Notes: generated by a model from the letters alone, not told the origin. 64,000 nucleotides of DNA from Pseudomonas syringae (GCF_023278085.1 NZ_CP066265.1:2634501-2698500), one strand, 5' to 3'. Positions 1 to 9,969 are shown, counted from the first letter of the stretch. Made by a program: numbers and translations.

Positions 1-18
1 ATTGACTCATCCAGGTAA

Positions 19-1146
19 CTACGCATCTGGCGCTCGTCGAAGCGTGATCCGTGTCAGTTCCGATGGCTTGCCTAGCCGGATGGCGAATCCGGGCCAGAGT
101 GCAGTGCCGTTATTGACATACAGCTGCATCCCGTCGACATCATAAAGCCCCGATACAAATCCGCCGTTGGCCAGGGCCAGCAGGCGGTGAAGACCAAAGA
201 TCATGCCACCGTGGGTATGGCCGGAGAGTTGCAGAGCCACCCCTTGAGTGGCTGTTTCTAGCGCGTTCCTTGGTTGATGGTCGAGCAGGATAATCGGCAT
301 GTCCTTGGCTATGCCGGCTATCGCCTTTTGAACGTCTGGGGCGGGGAACCCGGTTCTCGGTGCCGTTACATCCGTGACGCCAGCGAGTGCAATCTGGGCG
401 CCGTCGCGCTCGATCAGGGTGTGGCTGTTCGCGAGTGGCACCATTCCCAGCGAAACGAAATGCTGCATCCACGCCTGGTTATCGAAGAAGTACTCGTGGT
501 TGCCGGGTATCACATAAACGCCGTCCGGCGCACGCAGATCACGCAAGGCATCGATATCCTGTTTGCGGTCGCTGATCGAGCCGTCGATCAGATCACCCGT
601 GATGACGATCAGATCGACACCCAGCGCGTTTGATGCCTTGACCACCGCTTGCGTCCACGGCGCATCAAACAATCGGCTGATGTGCATGTCCGTCAGTTGC
701 AATACCTTGTAGCCGTCGAACTGCGGGGGCAGGTTTTTGATCGCAATTTCGATGTCCTTCACCGGCGGCACGCGCACGGCCTGATGAACGCCAATGGCGG
801 CCAGCAGCAAGGCTGTCATGCCGATGCCATAACGCAGTTTTGCCGGGACAGTCAGCCATCGCCGCTTGGCCAGCATGGTCAGTAACGTGCCCAGGTCGAC
901 AATGATTTGCAGCACGGCAAGCAGCAGAATCGCGCCAAATGCCCAGTTGAACACCATCACAATGTCGCGGGGAAATTCCGGCGAGAACACGCTGCCGGAA
1001 GAAAAGCGGCAATACAGATGATATTGCGAGGCAAGGACCAGCAGCAGGGCGACGGCAATTCTGGCCCGCGGCGCCCATGGCATTGGCCATACATAACGCA
1101 CGATCACATACAGGCAAGGCAGGCTGAACATGACGTGAAACATCAA
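19..1146 (-). CDS. membrane-anchored metallophosphoesterase (YaeI-like)
   Basis: Calcineurin-like phosphoesterase of 375 residues. The first 125 residues carry several hydrophobic membrane segments; the catalytic domain follows with the family's metal-binding blocks in order: LTDMHIS, VITGDLIDG, VIPGNHEYF and LSGHTHGG. Proteins of this architecture are inner-membrane phosphohydrolases; the substrate is not evident (E. coli YaeI acts on phosphodiesters, some relatives on lipid intermediates). The gene stands alone. The 232 bp between its start and the araC-type gene upstream on the same strand hold no other gene and no clear terminator. Confidence 0.85.
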   Translation of the reverse strand: MMFHVMFSLPCLYVIVRYVWPMPWAPRARIAVALLLVLASQYHLYCRFSSGSVFSPEFPRDIVMVFNWAFGAILLLAVLQIIVDLGTLLTMLAKRRWLTVPAKLRYGIGMTALLLAAIGVHQAVRVPPVKDIEIAIKNLPPQFDGYKVLQLTDMHISRLFDAPWTQAVVKASNALGVDLIVITGDLIDGSISDRKQDIDALRDLRAPDGVYVIPGNHEYFFDNQAWMQHFVSLGMVPLANSHTLIERDGAQIALAGVTDVTAPRTGFPAPDVQKAIAGIAKDMPIILLDHQPRNALETATQGVALQLSGHTHGGMIFGLHRLLALANGGFVSGLYDVDGMQLYVNNGTALWPGFAIRLGKPSELTRITLRRAPDA

Positions 1147-1378
1147 CGCGCCCCCTTGATTATTAGTGTCTGCTGTTCCTTCATTCTGTGTTCTGGGCGT
1201 TTCTGTTGTGCGTCTCTACCCGGTGTCCTGCAATGCATTTGCTATGTCCCTCATTGAATAGCCAAACGCAATCACGCCATATAAACAGAAGACTAACAAG
1301 GTCAAAAATATCTCGGTACAGTTGTTATCGAATAAAAGCGGGCTGGTTGACGCTACTCTCGCCCCTGCGAGGTCTGCA

Positions 1379-2380
1379 TCACGCCGCATTCAATGCCACA
1401 TCACCGCCGCGAGCCATCTCACGAAACAACCGGGGCGACATGCCGAATGTGGATTTGAAGTGCCTGCTGAAATGCGAGCTGCTGCCATAGCCCCATGCGT
1501 ATGCAATGTCGGTGAGCGATCGTTGGGCAAGTTCGCCATTACGCAGGTCTTCGGCGCAACGTGACAGACGTCGTTGCCAGATATACTCACTGACCGTGCA
1601 CCCTTGGTCGGCCTGAAATGCTCTGTGCAGGCTGCGCACCGAGCACTGCTCGGCGTTGGCGATGCGCTCTATGGTCAGGTCGCGCTCGGCCAGATGGCGC
1701 TCGATGTAGGCTTTCAGGCGGTTTTGCTTGAACAGGCGAAAGTCATGGGTGAGTTGTTTTTCCTCATTCTTGTTCTGCAACGCGTTGTCCAGAACACCGA
1801 CAATGCTTTCGCCGAGCAGACGCCCGGAGTTACCGTTCAGCAACGGGTACTGATTGTAGGCATCGCTGATCATGTGCATCAGGATTCTGCCCAGCCCGTT
1901 ACGGCCGCTCAGGTGCATGTCAGCTGGTTCGGCGGCACTGTGCGCGGGTGTTCCATGAAACAGCAGAATGAAGTGTTCGCAGCCCTGAGTGCTGGTCACG
2001 CTGAAGGGTTTGCCGCAGTCGACCAGGAGCATTTCGTCCGGCGCCAGTACGCTGTCCTGTTGGCCCTGAGTGAAATGGCTGACGCCTGCGGTTTGCAGAA
2101 TCAACATGCGCGGCGTGTCGAGCGCATCGACTGCTTTGCTCAATTGCCGTGAATAGCGGTGCGCGCTGGCCGTCATACGGCAGAAGCGTATGGGCCCCAG
2201 ATCGCCATATTCCAGCCGCCCCTGAAAATTGCTGTGGTGCAAAGGGTCGATGAATGTTGATTCCAGGCGCTTGATGTAATCGGGTGTGCAACCGAGGTGA
2301 TCACTCATGAATTCTTTCCATTTCATCAGTCGGTCGGAACACACCACTTGATCGGTGGACACACAGGCGAGATTGGTCAT
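1379..2380 (-). CDS. AraC-family transcriptional activator with AraC-binding-like N-terminal domain
   Basis: A 333-residue regulator. The open frame runs further upstream into the aldehyde dehydrogenase gene, but the ATG at 2380 has a good ribosome site (AGAGG six bases upstream) and avoids that overlap, so I use it. The N-terminal ~200 residues look like the ligand-sensing domain of XylS/FeaR-type activators. The C-terminal ~100 residues are a double helix-turn-helix ending in the usual AraC signature (DIAYAWGYGSSSHFSRHFK...). Position at the end of the aldehyde dehydrogenase/dioxygenase block suggests it activates that block in response to an aromatic compound; this is inference. Confidence 0.85.
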   Translation of the reverse strand: MTNLACVSTDQVVCSDRLMKWKEFMSDHLGCTPDYIKRLESTFIDPLHHSNFQGRLEYGDLGPIRFCRMTASAHRYSRQLSKAVDALDTPRMLILQTAGVSHFTQGQQDSVLAPDEMLLVDCGKPFSVTSTQGCEHFILLFHGTPAHSAAEPADMHLSGRNGLGRILMHMISDAYNQYPLLNGNSGRLLGESIVGVLDNALQNKNEEKQLTHDFRLFKQNRLKAYIERHLAERDLTIERIANAEQCSVRSLHRAFQADQGCTVSEYIWQRRLSRCAEDLRNGELAQRSLTDIAYAWGYGSSSHFSRHFKSTFGMSPRLFREMARGGDVALNAA

Positions 2381-2447
2381 GGTTTGCCTCTGTCTTGTTA
2401 TTGTTTTCTGCTGTCCGGGCATGCGCTCGGACTTCACCGGCACTGAC

Positions 2448-3926
2448 TCAGAACGGATACTGGTGACCGCCTGGCTGCCAGGTAACCCAATGGGCGCGAG
2501 TAAACTCATCCAGCGCGTAATGGCCATTGAAGCGTCCGAGGCCGGAGTTCTTCTCGCCGCCGAAGGGGGCGTTGGGTTGATCATCGACGGTGATGTCATT
2601 GATGTGAGTCATGCCAGCCACAATGCCCCGTGCGAAGTTCAGGCCACGGGCCATGTCGCGACTGAACACCGCGCTGGAAAGTCCGAACTCACTGGCGTTG
2701 GCCAGTTGCAGCGCGTGTGCTTCGTCCTCTGCAATCAACAGCGGCAGCAACGGGCCGAACGTTTCGTCACGGGCCAGCTCCTGATCGGCGGCGACCTCTC
2801 CGAACACATGGGGCGGCAGCACCAGCCCTGACGCCTGACCGCCAAACAGGCGCTTGAGACCGGCGCGCCCGGCTTGATCGATCTTGCGCAGCAGGCCGTC
2901 AAGCTGGCTTTGATTGATCACCGGCCCGATGACTGTATCGGCTTTGGCCGGATCACCGGTCTTCAGGTCGCGCACGCGCTCGACTACCAGTGCCGAGAAG
3001 TCAGCGTAAAGCGAGCGATCGACAATCACCCGGTTGACGCTCATACAGATCTGCCCTTGATGCAGAAAACGTCCGACCACAGCCGCGTGCGCCGCGACTT
3101 CGATATCGGCATCCTCCAGGACCACCAGTGGTGCGTTGCCGCCCAGCTCCAGCGCGACACGCTTGATGTGTTTGCCTCCCGTGGCGATGCGGCCCACATT
3201 GCGCCCCACATCGGTGGAACCGGTAAAGGAAATCAGGCTCGGGACCGGGTGTTCGACGAAGGCATCACCGATCTCAGAACCTGCGCCGACCACGGCATTG
3301 AACGTACCGCTCGGAAAGCCTGCCTCTTCAAAGAAATGGGCAATCAGCAGGCCGCCGGTGATTGCAGTATCGCTGGCCGGCTTGAGTACGACGGTGTTGC
3401 CGAGCGCCAGTGCGGGTGCTACCGAGCGCATGCTCAGGTACAACGGGAAGTTCCACGGGCTGATAACACCCACCACGCCCAGCGGCTCGCGAAACACGAA
3501 ACTCTGTTCGCCCGGCTTGTAGCTGGTCAGAATTCGCCCTTCGACCTGCATCGGCAGTGCGACACAGTCACGCACCATGCGCAGCGTGGATTGCCATTCG
3601 ATGGTGGCTTTTATGCGCGTGCTGCCGGACTCGCGAATCAGCCAGTCGATGATTTCCTGTTCCCGGCACTGGATAACGTCCGCCAGCCTTGCCAACTGGG
3701 CGCTGCGTTCCATGGGCTGCAAGGCTGCCCAGGCGGACTGGGCGACATGCGCAGCCTGGTAGGCGTCATCCAGATCAGCGACTGAGGCGAGGGGCATTTC
3801 CAGAAGTTGTTCGCCATTGAACGGGTTGCGGTCGTCCAGCCGACGAGCAGAGCGGCCTGTACGCCAGGCACCGTTGATGTACTGATCGCCATTGATAGCG
3901 TAGGGGGCGAGATGTAAGCAGTTCAT
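2448..3926 (-). CDS. NAD(P)-dependent aldehyde dehydrogenase (benzaldehyde/vanillin type)
   Basis: Full-length ALDH superfamily enzyme of 492 residues. The catalytic pair is visible: Glu260 in LELGGN and Cys294 in GQICMS; the cofactor-binding SPWNFPL and FTGST blocks are intact. The sequence is of the benzaldehyde/vanillin/salicylaldehyde dehydrogenase type, oxidising an aromatic aldehyde to its acid in the cytoplasm. A strong AGAAGG site precedes the ATG at 3926. It is the last enzyme of the run that begins with the FAH hydrolase at 8191. The nearby carotenoid-oxygenase-family enzyme would produce an aldehyde, which fits this role. Confidence 0.9.
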   Translation of the reverse strand: MNCLHLAPYAINGDQYINGAWRTGRSARRLDDRNPFNGEQLLEMPLASVADLDDAYQAAHVAQSAWAALQPMERSAQLARLADVIQCREQEIIDWLIRESGSTRIKATIEWQSTLRMVRDCVALPMQVEGRILTSYKPGEQSFVFREPLGVVGVISPWNFPLYLSMRSVAPALALGNTVVLKPASDTAITGGLLIAHFFEEAGFPSGTFNAVVGAGSEIGDAFVEHPVPSLISFTGSTDVGRNVGRIATGGKHIKRVALELGGNAPLVVLEDADIEVAAHAAVVGRFLHQGQICMSVNRVIVDRSLYADFSALVVERVRDLKTGDPAKADTVIGPVINQSQLDGLLRKIDQAGRAGLKRLFGGQASGLVLPPHVFGEVAADQELARDETFGPLLPLLIAEDEAHALQLANASEFGLSSAVFSRDMARGLNFARGIVAGMTHINDITVDDQPNAPFGGEKNSGLGRFNGHYALDEFTRAHWVTWQPGGHQYPF

Positions 3927-3974
3927 GGTCTTACCTTCTGAAACGTGTTGGGGATGAAGCGCTGCCCATTGGAT

Positions 3975-4823
3975 TCAGGTTCTGATCCAGGCGCGCCCCC
4001 AGGAATTCAGCGTGTGTTCCTCTTGCGGCCAGACGCCGGGAGCACGCGAGGCATCAGTCACTTCAAGTTCGGCCGAGAACTCCAGGCGGTTGCGGTCGGC
4101 ATCGACCACCATGAAGAACAGATTGTTGCCCGGCCCATGACGGCCCGGGCCGAAGAAAATCGTTATGCGCTCTTTGGCGAAGCGATCACCCCAATCACGG
4201 ATATCGTTCCACTCGTTGGTTTCATAGCAGTGATGGTCCCACTCTTTTTTCGAGCCGCGAAAGAATGCAAGGGTATGGTGCTCATCGTCGGAGCGCAGAA
4301 AGCAGGTGGTGAGCTGACCGGTCTGCTCATCAACGACGTTGTCCGAGACGGTAAACCCAACGGTATTGACGTAGAAGTCGATCATGGCTTCCAGTTCAGT
4401 GGTCTGGAATACAACGTGTTGCAGGCGGCCAGGCATGCCGCGCCGAACCGCACAGGCGTCGGTGGCGGACACGCCGAATATCGTCTGCCGACCTTGCGGG
4501 TCACTGATCACGAAGGCTCCCGACTCAAGTAGCGGCGATTCAAGGTCTTCGACAGCGCAGCCTTGGCGGACGAGGCGCGCACGCAGTTCTGCCAGCTGAG
4601 CCTGATTGTCCAGCGAGAAAGCGGCGGCAAGCAGCCCGCTGTGGTCGGCCGGGGAGATCAGCATCGAACGTTGCGGGCCCTTGAGCTGCCAACTGCCATC
4701 AGCTTGGGCAAGGCCTTCCATATCCAGCATGCGCCGATAGAAATCGACCTGCTGTTGCGGTTCTTTGCTGGCCAGATGCAGGTAGCACAGGCGCGCTGGA
4801 GTAGATGTCTGGAGAGTTTGCAT
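3975..4823 (-). CDS. type I extradiol ring-cleavage dioxygenase (VOC superfamily)
   Basis: Two tandem VOC modules in 282 residues, the layout of catechol-2,3-dioxygenase-type enzymes. The C-terminal module shows the metal ligands in the expected places: His in GRLQHVVF, His in EHHTLAFF and Glu in NRLEF. The expected reaction is Fe(II)- and O2-dependent meta cleavage of a catechol or catechol-like acid. The frame could open at a GTG at 4829, but the ATG at 4823 has AGAGG five bases upstream and is preferred. It lies 48 bp upstream of the aldehyde dehydrogenase and just after the flavin hydroxylase, so hydroxylation followed by ring cleavage is a reasonable order. Exact substrate unknown. Confidence 0.85.
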   Translation of the reverse strand: MQTLQTSTPARLCYLHLASKEPQQQVDFYRRMLDMEGLAQADGSWQLKGPQRSMLISPADHSGLLAAAFSLDNQAQLAELRARLVRQGCAVEDLESPLLESGAFVISDPQGRQTIFGVSATDACAVRRGMPGRLQHVVFQTTELEAMIDFYVNTVGFTVSDNVVDEQTGQLTTCFLRSDDEHHTLAFFRGSKKEWDHHCYETNEWNDIRDWGDRFAKERITIFFGPGRHGPGNNLFFMVVDADRNRLEFSAELEVTDASRAPGVWPQEEHTLNSWGRAWIRT

Positions 4824-4846
4824 AACCACCTCTGTACATGAACGGT

Positions 4847-6493
4847 TCAGGGAAAGACGGGTGTAGCGTTCGAGTTGACCGCGCCTTCCTTTGCTGTGGC
4901 GCTGCCGAACAGTGATTGCAGTAAATGGGCTGTCCGTGCCTCAGATGCCTTGTCGAAGATCGCCGCGATATAACGGTCGGGGCGCAGCAACAAAACTGTG
5001 TCTGAGCGGCCCAGTATTTTTTCGAGCAAACCGTCAGCGTCCTGGACCACGGAGCATCCGGGCACCGGAGGGATATCTTTGGCGTCTGCCGGAAGAATCA
5101 GAATGCGTCTGGCCTCAAGGTGGTTCCAGAAGCCATGCTGGAGTTCGTCGACACAGTGCTGCGCCGCATCGCCATACTGAATCAGGGCGAAACCCGCGCC
5201 GATGATGTCGTCCAGCAGCCGCACCAGACCTTGAGCATCGGTCAGCATCGGCTGGGGAAACATGTTGCCGCTGGACAGGCTTCCGGCTTGGCCCTCGGTC
5301 AGTACCAACCCCTTGGTGAAGCGGGGTTTGGGCTTGAAGCGCATTTGCAGGAAATAGTCGCGCAGCGGTGGTAGCAGTCCTATAAGCGAGAACACACCGC
5401 TGATCAGGCGAGCGCGAAAAACGCTAGCCGGGGCCATGACCACGCCGAGGTTCAAGGCCAGTTTGATCAATGCCCATGCATGGTCACGGCGCTCGCTTTC
5501 ATAGGAAAGCAGGGCGGTTTCATCCATTTTTCCTTGCAGCACGCCGATCAGCTTCCAGCCCAGGTTGTGCGCATCACGCACGCCGCTGTTCATGCCTTGC
5601 CCTGCATAAGGCGGGGTGAGGTGAGCGGCATCACCAGCAAGGAATACCCGGCCCACCTGCCAACGACTGGCAACACGGGCATGAAAGGTATAAACCGTCT
5701 TGCGCACGATAGAGACCGGGGCGTCACCCTTGAACGGCCTTAGCAGGGCGTGCAGGCTGGCGTCACTGAGCACGTGCGAATCGGTCTCTTCGGGCTTGAG
5801 AAGAAACTCGAAACGTCGCGTGCGATGCGGGCCCGGAACGTCAACGACCGGGCGGCGCGCATCGCAATACACGCGTGTCTGCCAGAACTCATCGTCATCC
5901 TGATCGGTGTCGAGCACCAGCCAGCGCGAGCTGAAGCTGGAACCCACCATTTCGATCCCGAGTTGCTTGCGTACCGGGCTGCGGCCGCCGTCACAGGCAA
6001 TCAGGTAGTCTGCGTTGATTTCGAGCAGATGGCCGTCGGCATCGCGAATAAGCGCACATACACCGCGCCGATCCTGACTGAATTCCAGCAAGTCATGGCC
6101 GAACAGCGCCTGCAGGCTGGAGAATCGTTCCAGACCGGTCTTAAGCGTGCCTTCGAACAGTGGCTGCCGAAAAGCGTTGCGCTTGGGATAGCCATAAAGC
6201 TTACCGGTGGGTTCGACCTTGCCGAAGCAGCGACCGCCGGGACGCGTGAAATAATGCACGCCGTAACCGGGCACCACGTCGCGCAAAACCGCTTGGTCCA
6301 GCCCGATGGCCTGCATGGTGCGCAACGATTCGTCATCGATGGACACCGCACGCGGCTCGGTCACCGTGCCGGGCTTGCGGTCGATGATCAGTGTGTTCAC
6401 ATCCGCCTGACCCAGCAGGTTGGCCAGAGTAAGCCCGGTAGGACCGGCCCCGACTATCAGCACCTGGGTGCTGAGACTTTTGAGGGTTGTCAT
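4847..6493 (-). CDS. FAD-dependent aromatic hydroxylase, MhpA-like
   Basis: Flavoprotein monooxygenase of 548 residues. The N-terminal Rossmann motif is GAGPTGLTLANLLG and the second FAD/ribityl motif reads GDAAHLTPPYAGQGMNSGVRDA, both intact. Closest by pattern to 3-(3-hydroxyphenyl)propionate hydroxylase (MhpA) and related class A phenol hydroxylases that use NAD(P)H and O2 to add an ortho hydroxyl. A thioredoxin-like C-terminal region follows the catalytic part. AGGGA precedes the ATG. It sits between the IclR gene and the ring-cleavage dioxygenase, consistent with making the catechol substrate for it. MhpA specificity itself is not proven. Confidence 0.87.
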   Translation of the reverse strand: MTTLKSLSTQVLIVGAGPTGLTLANLLGQADVNTLIIDRKPGTVTEPRAVSIDDESLRTMQAIGLDQAVLRDVVPGYGVHYFTRPGGRCFGKVEPTGKLYGYPKRNAFRQPLFEGTLKTGLERFSSLQALFGHDLLEFSQDRRGVCALIRDADGHLLEINADYLIACDGGRSPVRKQLGIEMVGSSFSSRWLVLDTDQDDDEFWQTRVYCDARRPVVDVPGPHRTRRFEFLLKPEETDSHVLSDASLHALLRPFKGDAPVSIVRKTVYTFHARVASRWQVGRVFLAGDAAHLTPPYAGQGMNSGVRDAHNLGWKLIGVLQGKMDETALLSYESERRDHAWALIKLALNLGVVMAPASVFRARLISGVFSLIGLLPPLRDYFLQMRFKPKPRFTKGLVLTEGQAGSLSSGNMFPQPMLTDAQGLVRLLDDIIGAGFALIQYGDAAQHCVDELQHGFWNHLEARRILILPADAKDIPPVPGCSVVQDADGLLEKILGRSDTVLLLRPDRYIAAIFDKASEARTAHLLQSLFGSATAKEGAVNSNATPVFP

Positions 6494-6514
6494 TATTATT
6501 CCCTGAAGTTGGGT

Positions 6515-7336
6515 TCAGCCTTTATGCGGTGGGCTATTGGCAAGCGCCGTCATGAGCTGTGACAGGTTCTGTGCCAGGGCGAGAATCTGCTGACCCTGTA
6601 CGTCTTCTTGCGCACTATCGCGGTCTTGAATCGGCCGAACGCAGCTGATGCTGCCGACGACTTTGCCATCGTGGTCAAAAATCGGCGCTGCCAGGCCGTA
6701 CACACCGTTGTCGACCTCACCTGCACTGGCGACGTAGCCCTGACGGCGGAGTTGCTGCAGCGAACGGCGAAACTGTTCCCAACTCTGGCCCAGATTGCTG
6801 GCACGCACTGCATCCGGGTTGTCGAGAAACAGCTGGCTATGTTGCCGCGACGTCATGTTGGCAAGGATGACTTTGGAGGTTGCTCCTAGAAACAGCGGCC
6901 GTGGAGTGCCTCGCGAGTAACTGACCTCACTGAGCAGATCGCCATACTGATGAATACAGACGACCTGATCCTTGAACAGCCGGCAAATCAGCCAGGCCTG
7001 TTGTTCGGTCCAGCGTGGGAAGCTTGCTTCCAGTGCCTGTGAAGCGCGCACAAGAGGGTCGCTGAGGCGCAGTTGGCGGTCCCAGGTGATGATCCGTGCA
7101 CCCAGCGCATAACGTCCGGCCTCAACCTGAAACAACAGATCGGCATCGGCCAGCTCGCGCACGTAGCGATAGACCGTGGAGCGGGTGAACCCAAGCGCGC
7201 CGCCCATGTCATCAACGGCCCAGATCGGCTTTTCTGCGGTAAACAGGTCAAGTACCCGCAGCATGCGTTCCAGACTGGAACCTTTGACGTCGGCACTCTG
7301 CTCGTGGAGCTGTTGCGGTGGTTTGATGTTTTCCAT
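6515..7336 (-). CDS. IclR-family transcriptional regulator
   Basis: 273 residues: an N-terminal winged helix (about 20-85, including LGFTRSTVYRYVREL) and a C-terminal IclR effector domain. IclR proteins often control aromatic catabolism genes (PcaU, PobR, MhpR). The ATG lies three bases after the stop of the FAH hydrolase gene, so it is cotranscribed with the pathway and translation is probably coupled; no strong ribosome site is seen. The 18-bp palindrome at 8262-8279, upstream of the operon, is its most likely binding site. Confidence 0.88.
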   Translation of the reverse strand: MENIKPPQQLHEQSADVKGSSLERMLRVLDLFTAEKPIWAVDDMGGALGFTRSTVYRYVRELADADLLFQVEAGRYALGARIITWDRQLRLSDPLVRASQALEASFPRWTEQQAWLICRLFKDQVVCIHQYGDLLSEVSYSRGTPRPLFLGATSKVILANMTSRQHSQLFLDNPDAVRASNLGQSWEQFRRSLQQLRRQGYVASAGEVDNGVYGLAAPIFDHDGKVVGSISCVRPIQDRDSAQEDVQGQQILALAQNLSQLMTALANSPPHKG

Positions 7337-7339
7337 GAC

Positions 7340-8191
7340 TTACTGCTCGTCAACGATGCTGTTGCGCAAAATGCCGATACCGGAAATCTCGATCTCGACT
7401 TCATCGCCAGGCTTCATCCACACTGGAGGCTCGCGGAACGCACCGACACCGCCTGTGGTGCCACTGACAACCACATCGCCCGGCGCGAGTTCGGTGAACG
7501 TGGAGCAGTACTCAATCAGCGCACGCACATCGAAAATCATGTCGCTGGTGTTGGTGTGCTGCATGACTTCGCCATTCAGGCGGGTGGTCAATTCAAGATT
7601 CTGCGGGTCGCCAATCTCGTCACGGGTTACCAGCCAAGGGCCAAAACTGCCGGTATAGGGAAAGTTTTTGCCCGGAATGAACTGGATGGTGTGCTTCTGC
7701 CAGTCGCGAACACTGCCGTCGTTGTAGCAGGCATAGCCGGCGACATAGTCCAGCGCGTCAGCTTGCTTGACGTGGCGCGCGGTCTTACCGATCACCACTG
7801 CCAGTTCACCTTCGAAGTCCAGTTTGTGCGAAGCCTTGGGGCGGATGATGGGTTGCATATGCGCAACCTGACTGTCCGCGAAACGCGTGAAGATCATCGG
7901 GTAGGTCGGCATCTCGCGACCGGTTTCCCGAACATGCGTGGCGTAGTTGATGCCGATGCACAGCACTTTCCCCGGATTCTGGATGACGGGAAGGAACGTC
8001 ACCTGCGCCATGGGAATGCGCGGCAGACTTGCCAGTAGGTCGCTGCCGAGTCCGCTCAACAGGTTGTTGCTGATGGCCTGCTTGAGATCAGCACCAAACG
8101 TAGGCTTCAGCCCGTCCATGTCGATGAGCTGGTCGCCCTCGACGACGCCGTAGGTAGTGCGACCTTCAACGATAAAGCTGGCGAATTTCAT
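7340..8191 (-). CDS. fumarylacetoacetate hydrolase (FAH) family protein
   Basis: 283 residues from the ATG at 8191, chosen because AAGGAG stands just upstream; an earlier in-frame start at 8215 has no such site. The FAH fold is recognisable from GINYATHVRETG, the acidic metal site in DFEGELAVVIGK, and a C-terminal SGTTGGVG stretch. Family members are hydratases, decarboxylases or C-C hydrolases acting on ring-cleavage products (HpcE, MhpD-like, fumarylpyruvate hydrolase). As first gene of the operon with a hydroxylase and an extradiol dioxygenase, it most likely processes the ring-opened product. Confidence 0.87.
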   Translation of the reverse strand: MKFASFIVEGRTTYGVVEGDQLIDMDGLKPTFGADLKQAISNNLLSGLGSDLLASLPRIPMAQVTFLPVIQNPGKVLCIGINYATHVRETGREMPTYPMIFTRFADSQVAHMQPIIRPKASHKLDFEGELAVVIGKTARHVKQADALDYVAGYACYNDGSVRDWQKHTIQFIPGKNFPYTGSFGPWLVTRDEIGDPQNLELTTRLNGEVMQHTNTSDMIFDVRALIEYCSTFTELAPGDVVVSGTTGGVGAFREPPVWMKPGDEVEIEISGIGILRNSIVDEQ

Positions 8192-8261
8192 GGAATCTCC
8201 TTGGTCGGTGGACACATGCGCTGAGGTTTAATCTATGCCTGAACATAATTCCTGTAAAGCA

Positions 8262-8279
8262 GGATTTATTAATAAATCC
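8262..8279. promoter_or_regulatory. 18-bp perfect palindrome, candidate operator of the aromatic operon
   Basis: GGATTTATTAATAAATCC is a perfect 18-bp palindrome lying 71 bp upstream of the FAH gene start, in the 270-bp gap that must hold the promoter of the leftward operon. Length and symmetry suit a dimeric regulator; IclR proteins bind palindromes of about 15-18 bp, and the operon encodes one. The assignment to this IclR protein is inference. The rest of the gap is AT-rich near the palindrome, and I see no gene in it. Confidence 0.55.
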
Positions 8280-8461
8280 CACAATGCAGAAATTATGTAA
8301 TGTGTCTTTTATGGATTGATTTACCGGTCGAAAAACGCCCACGCGATGACGTGCCAGTCGCAATGCAGCGCCTGACAACAGGTGAGGCAGAAAGGGCTTT
8401 CATACCATTTTCAGCGGCTGTCAGACCTCAGCCCGACAGTCACTGAGCAGAACGCTTAGAC

Positions 8462-9907
8462 TTACCTGGGTGACCAGCAGCCATGCAGCGACATGCGCAT
8501 CCGGAACGGGATCTTTATGCGGGCGATCGGCCCGCTTTGCATGTCACGGGAGTCCAGAACAACCAGTTCACTGCGGTTTTCTGCGATGAGGTTGAGCAGC
8601 GAGACGACATAACCGTCTGCCTCGTCGGCGTCCGGGAAGCGCGGGATGAAGATAGGCTCCTGAAAACATCCGCTGTCACCGGGAAACCAGGCATCTGTCA
8701 CACCTGTTAGCAGGTTCAGGTGGGCCAGCAGATTGAAGAACTGAAACGGCATCGGCCCGTTTGCGGGGTTGTAAGGGCGCTGCGGATCGAAGGCAATCAG
8801 CATACCGTGTTCGTAGCGGCGACCGATGTAACGGTCATCGCACCTGGGGAATTCACACGCGTAATCATTCAGCGGCCGGGGCTCGATATCCTCCTGTGAG
8901 CTGTTCAGGTCGAAGGTCCACCTCATCAGACTGGCTGCCAGCGTCTCTGGCGGCGGAACATAGCCGTCCGCCTGAGGGAAGAAATAGAAGATGTTGCCGC
9001 CCGTGACCGGCATGTCGACGTAAATCTTCCCGTTCTCATCGAATGCATTCAATGTATGGCCCTGAAAACCCTGCTTCGGCCCTCTGAACCAGCGAATGTC
9101 CTCACCGCGCCCGTCGCGTGGCACGACGGCGAACAACTGAGGCAGATAGGGTTGCCACTGGAAATGCGCGCCTCCGCTTTTCATGCGTTCTATGTCGACG
9201 GTCAACGGGATCAACGGAAATACCACGTAATGTTCGGTTACTGCAAAGTCGTGAACCATCGCCGCGTAGGGTGCCTGAAACCATATTTCGTGCAGCAGTT
9301 TACCGTCCGGAGAGATTTCGAAATACGCAATGTCCGGCGTGCCTTCGCCCTTGGCTTCATAGGCGAAGGCCAGAAGATTTCCGGTCAGCGGGTCGCGTTT
9401 CGGGTGAGCGGTGAATGTCGCGGATTTGATCTGGCCCTCGAAATTCCATTCCCCCAGCGTCTCCAGCGTTTCCGGGTCCAGCGCCCAGGGCATCGCATCT
9501 TCCTTGAATGCCAGCAGCATGCCGTTGTGCGGCATGACGGTGGTATTGGCAGTGGTGTTGTTCTTCGCCGCAAGCGGATCATTGGTGTAGCTGTTTCGGT
9601 AAACGCCGTTAAGCGAGCGACCTTCACGGCGCTGAGCCAACAGACGATCGGTTTTCACATAGCGGCGGCGCAATGACACCTTGCCATCCGCGAAAAAGAA
9701 TCCGCTGACCAGGCCGTCGCCGTTGAAAAAGATATCGGTGCCCAGCATGGGCGGATACTGCGGATCGGGTGCAACCTGATAAAACACACCGCGGATCGAG
9801 TGGGGAAGGGTGCCTTCGACTTCAAGGTCGAATACATCGGCTTCGATACGACTGGGCGTGTAAAGGGGGCCCGAAAACTCGGGTGTCTTGGGGAACAGGG
9901 TGGTCAT
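8462..9907 (-). CDS. carotenoid-oxygenase-family dioxygenase (lignostilbene/isoeugenol type)
   Basis: 481 residues of the RPE65/carotenoid cleavage family. All four iron-binding histidines are present: His168 (FTAHPKRD), His219 (MVHDFAV), His284 (GHTLNAF) and His475 (SLHGCW). Bacterial members of this size split the side-chain double bond of phenylpropanoids or stilbenes, for example isoeugenol monooxygenase and lignostilbene dioxygenase, giving an aromatic aldehyde such as vanillin. A GGGAG site precedes the ATG. The adjacent permease, outer-membrane channel and aldehyde dehydrogenase fit uptake and oxidation of a plant phenolic. The precise substrate cannot be read from the sequence; a true carotenoid is less likely. 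Confidence 0.88.
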   Translation of the reverse strand: MTTLFPKTPEFSGPLYTPSRIEADVFDLEVEGTLPHSIRGVFYQVAPDPQYPPMLGTDIFFNGDGLVSGFFFADGKVSLRRRYVKTDRLLAQRREGRSLNGVYRNSYTNDPLAAKNNTTANTTVMPHNGMLLAFKEDAMPWALDPETLETLGEWNFEGQIKSATFTAHPKRDPLTGNLLAFAYEAKGEGTPDIAYFEISPDGKLLHEIWFQAPYAAMVHDFAVTEHYVVFPLIPLTVDIERMKSGGAHFQWQPYLPQLFAVVPRDGRGEDIRWFRGPKQGFQGHTLNAFDENGKIYVDMPVTGGNIFYFFPQADGYVPPPETLAASLMRWTFDLNSSQEDIEPRPLNDYACEFPRCDDRYIGRRYEHGMLIAFDPQRPYNPANGPMPFQFFNLLAHLNLLTGVTDAWFPGDSGCFQEPIFIPRFPDADEADGYVVSLLNLIAENRSELVVLDSRDMQSGPIARIKIPFRMRMSLHGCWSPR

Positions 9908-9969
9908 TGGGTACTCCCGTTGATTGGGCGTTTCGTTCGTTTCAGGGACACATCATTCAGGCAGTACAT

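Noticed and set aside
2381..2599. N-terminal extension of the AraC gene
   Set aside because: Overlaps the aldehyde dehydrogenase end, has no ribosome site, and the ATG at 2380 has one.
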